Source: Paenibacillus sp. LS1 (GTDB lineage Bacteria; Bacillota; Bacilli; Paenibacillales; Paenibacillaceae). From it: a stretch of 64,000 nt of DNA. Shown in pieces: positions 62,037-64,000 of the stretch. The notes beneath the pieces are model-generated. The model had not been told where the DNA came from. It did no database searches and saw only the letters and a list, made by a program, of their open reading frames with translations. The DNA is taken from assembly GCF_026013365.1 (NCBI RefSeq), contig NZ_JAPDOE010000001.1, positions 2,046,001 to 2,110,000 on the forward strand. Reading direction: 5' to 3'. The translations under genes were made by a program, and so were the position numbers. Positions within the stretch are counted from its first letter, which is position 1. Each line of letters begins with the position of its first letter.

Positions 62037-62066
62037 TTGACATCAGCAGTGGATTCACGTTTTAAT
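62037..62066 (+). promoter_or_regulatory. Promoter of the glycine riboswitch transcript
   Basis: TTGACA (62037-62042), 18-bp spacer, TTTAAT (62061-62066). Confidence 0.7.
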
Positions 62067-62116
62067 GAGAAGAGTAAATGTTTTTTATTGGACTATGTTA
62101 TACCCGCGGATGAATG

Positions 62117-62340
62117 TAAAGGGAGAGATTACCCGTGACACCCGATTCGGGATGTACATGAGGTAACGCCGAAGGAGTAAACCACCGATAAGCGGGGGTG
62201 AATCTCTCAGGCAAAAGGACTTTTACGGGACGCAACTCTGGAGAGCATCTATTCGCCCTGTGCGGGCGTTATGATCACCCAAGGGGAAACCTGCTGCACT
62301 GATGCGGCGGGGTAACTCTCAGGTACAAGGGACAGAGCCT
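62117..62340 (+). promoter_or_regulatory. Tandem glycine riboswitch
   Basis: Two aptamers in series. The first begins GGGAGAGATT and ends CTCTCAGGCAAAAGGAC; the second begins GGGACGCAACTCTGGAGAGC and ends CTCTCAGGTACAAGGGAC. Both carry the GCCGAAGGAGTAA/CACCCAAGGGGAAA-type core. Cooperative glycine binding turns on glycine cleavage genes (family knowledge). It precedes gcvT. Confidence 0.97.
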
Positions 62341-62396
62341 TAGAATACAGCGTGCTACTTGGCATGCCGGTTCTTTGGCCTGTCCTTTTCCTTTTT
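62327..62396 (+). terminator. Expression-platform terminator of the glycine riboswitch
   Basis: AAGGGACAGAGCC (62327-62339), the 3' edge of aptamer 2, pairs with GGCCTGTCCTT (62377-62387) followed by TTCCTTTTT. Use of an aptamer strand in the terminator makes the two folds exclusive. Confidence 0.75.
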
Positions 62397-62561
62397 CCCA
62401 AAAAAACGAAAAACAGGATTCAGATCGGAATCGGCGCTGTCATAGCTGCCTTACCATACTTATCTACTAAAAATTTCTGCTTAGAAAATTTAAAAATACT
62501 CTGGTTCATTGATCCACGATTGCATATTCGGCCGGTTGACGGCCCATAACGAGGTGATTTG

Positions 62562-63698
62562 ATGTCCGATTTGCTTAGAACACCACTCTTCCCCCTATAT
62601 CAGCAATATGAAGGCGTACGGTGCATTGATTTTGGAGGCTGGGAGCTTCCGGTGCAATTCAGCGGAATCCAGAAAGAACATGAAGCGGTGCGTGAGCGTG
62701 CTGGACTGTTCGATGTGTCCCATATGGGCGAATTCACGGTACAGGGTGAGCAGGCTGAAGCGTTTTTGCAACAAATGACGACCAATGATGTGACCACGCT
62801 GGTTCCCGGTCAAGCCCAGTACACCCTGATGTGTTACCCAGATGGCGGTGTGGTGGATGATCTGCTCGTGTATAAGCTGGAAGATCAGCATTATATGCTC
62901 GTCGTTAATGCATCCAATATCGATAAGGATTGGGCATGGCTGCAAGAGCACCTGATCCCTGGCGTAAGCATGACCAACGATTCGGAGCAGACAGCGCTAC
63001 TCGCCCTGCAAGGTCCACTGGCTGTAGATATTATCGGAAAAGTTACAGCTACGGATGTATCCACGATTGAACCGTTTCGTTTTGTGCAGGACGCCGAAGT
63101 ATGTGGAGTAAAATTACTGTTGTCCCGTACCGGTTATACCGGTGAGGATGGCTTTGAACTATATGTTCCTGCGGACCAAGCCGCTGCGGTGTGGAATGGA
63201 TTAATGCAAGCTGGTGAAGGTCATGGACTGGTGCCAACCGGACTTGGTGCCCGGGATACGCTGCGTTTTGAAGCGAGGCTCCCCCTGTATGGACAGGAAT
63301 TGTCGGCAACCATCTCTCCGCTCGAAGCTGGCGTAGGTATGTTTGTGAAGCTGAATGCCGGACCTTTTATCGGACACGAAGCCTTGTTACAGCAAAAAAA
63401 TGACGGGCCCGCCCGCAAACTGGTCGGCATCGAAGTGCTGGAGCGTGGTATTCCTCGCCCCCACTATCCGATTTACGCCGAAGGCGTACAGATTGGTGAA
63501 GTGACAACAGGCACACAATCACCTACATTGAAGCGTAATCTGGGGCTGGCCCTCATCGACAGCAAATATGCTGCACTGGGAACCCCGCTTGAGATTGAGA
63601 TCCGCGGCAAGAAGCTGAAAGCCGAGGTCGTGAAGACCCCTTTTCATAAACGGACACGCACGTCAAAGACACCTACCCAAGGAGCTGATCAAGCATGA
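62562..63698 (+). CDS. gcvT: Aminomethyltransferase (glycine cleavage T protein)
   Basis: 378-residue tetrahydrofolate-dependent enzyme that takes the aminomethyl group from GcvH, releasing ammonia and making methylene-THF. FGGWELPVQFSGI, FDVSHMGE, LLSRTGYTGEDGFELY and GLGARDTLRFEA are the family blocks. GAGGTG lies 5 bases before the ATG at 62562. Its stop overlaps the next ATG (ATGA), so it is coupled to the P-protein subunit gene. Confidence 0.97.
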   Translation: MSDLLRTPLFPLYQQYEGVRCIDFGGWELPVQFSGIQKEHEAVRERAGLFDVSHMGEFTVQGEQAEAFLQQMTTNDVTTLVPGQAQYTLMCYPDGGVVDDLLVYKLEDQHYMLVVNASNIDKDWAWLQEHLIPGVSMTNDSEQTALLALQGPLAVDIIGKVTATDVSTIEPFRFVQDAEVCGVKLLLSRTGYTGEDGFELYVPADQAAAVWNGLMQAGEGHGLVPTGLGARDTLRFEARLPLYGQELSATISPLEAGVGMFVKLNAGPFIGHEALLQQKNDGPARKLVGIEVLERGIPRPHYPIYAEGVQIGEVTTGTQSPTLKRNLGLALIDSKYAALGTPLEIEIRGKKLKAEVVKTPFHKRTRTSKTPTQGADQA

Positions 63699-64000
63699 GC
63701 AAGCACCGTTACATTCCCATGACTGAGCAAGATCAGAGCGCCATGCTCGCAACCATCGGTGTGGATACGCTGGAGGATCTGTTCCAGGACATTCCAAAAG
63801 AGATTCGTTATCAGGGCGAGCTGCCCGTATCCTCCAAACTTGATGAATATGCGCTGACACGTCACATGTCCAAACAAGCTGGCGCCAACGCCAATTTCGA
63901 AACACACGCCAGCTTCCTCGGCGCAGGTATATACGATCATCATGTTCCTTCCGTCATCAATCATGTCATTTCCCGTTCCGAGTTCTACACTGCCTACACA
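63695..64000 (+). CDS. gcvPA: Glycine dehydrogenase (decarboxylating) subunit 1, partial
   Basis: The first 102 codons are in the window; the gene runs off the right edge. HRYIPMTEQDQSAMLATIGV and GAGIYDHHVPSVINHVISRSEF match the N-terminus of the split GcvPA form used by Firmicutes. AAGGAG lies 12-15 bases upstream, inside gcvT. The PLP-binding Lys is on the second subunit, which should follow outside the window. Confidence 0.95.
   Translation, partial: MSKHRYIPMTEQDQSAMLATIGVDTLEDLFQDIPKEIRYQGELPVSSKLDEYALTRHMSKQAGANANFETHASFLGAGIYDHHVPSVINHVISRSEFYTAYT

Overview
The window looks like a chromosomal segment of a Paenibacillus-type Firmicute. The evidence is AGGAGG-type ribosome binding sites on nearly every gene, a three-SLH-domain surface protein next to a DUF5704-type partner, Bacillus-style lipoprotein/permease sugar importers with AraC sensors, CcpA-like cre sites, a Mn-sensing yybP-ykoY riboswitch, a tandem glycine riboswitch, and mannitol genes in the order mtlA-R-F-D. 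I saw no tRNA, rRNA, insertion sequence, prophage or CRISPR array. The assignment comes from gene content only.

Layout. 1-7.2 kb: a partial AlkD-like repair gene, mgtE, a LysE exporter with an AraC regulator, an esterase divergent from a LysR regulator, a TIMP-like surface protein and a PAP2 phosphatase. 7.2-20.2 kb: a GH1 phospho-beta-glucosidase, a folded intergenic element, a WYL regulator on an apparently leaderless promoter, a methyltransferase, two related small proteins, a MazG/LOG pair, fabV opposite a TPR regulator, a YcaQ-type glycosylase, and an Old Yellow Enzyme opposite a MerR regulator. 20.4-32.9 kb: an Mrr-like membrane nuclease, a PQQ-like secreted protein, msrA, a stress membrane protein, an rtcB/AAA RNA-repair pair behind a structured leader, a riboswitch-controlled TerC protein, a glycosyltransferase, a HIRAN/WYL pair and L25. 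33.1-43.7 kb: two tandem type I pullulanases and the SLH/DUF5704 pair. 44-52.8 kb: an oligosaccharide uptake locus (AraC sensor, two permeases, two binding lipoproteins, GH105) resembling the B. subtilis ytcQ/ytcP/yteP/yteR/ytdP set. 52.9-55.7 kb: an Smr-less MutS2 homologue behind a leader-peptide attenuator, then a small CWC protein. 55.8-61 kb: mtlARFD. 61.3-64 kb: gcvH divergent from riboswitch-controlled gcvT-gcvPA.

The most notable system is the roughly 375-nt leader of the mutS2-like gene. It has a promoter, a strong Shine-Dalgarno and a 7-codon peptide (MSVNVLN). The last codons of the peptide can form a 13-bp duplex with sequence 90 nt downstream, which in turn competes for one arm of an intrinsic terminator. 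A second perfect terminator follows before the gene. This is the architecture of ribosome-stalling (antibiotic-responsive) attenuation, here in front of a MutS2-type ATPase, a family known to act on collided ribosomes. The rtcB leader (promoter, 31-codon small ORF, three hairpins, a 13-bp terminator) is a second candidate regulatory RNA.

Regulation readable from sequence includes the two riboswitches, cre-like boxes at the importer, its sensor, a pullulanase and mtlA, a MtlR-like dyad at mtlA, and a MerR-type 19-bp-spacer promoter at the Old Yellow Enzyme gene.
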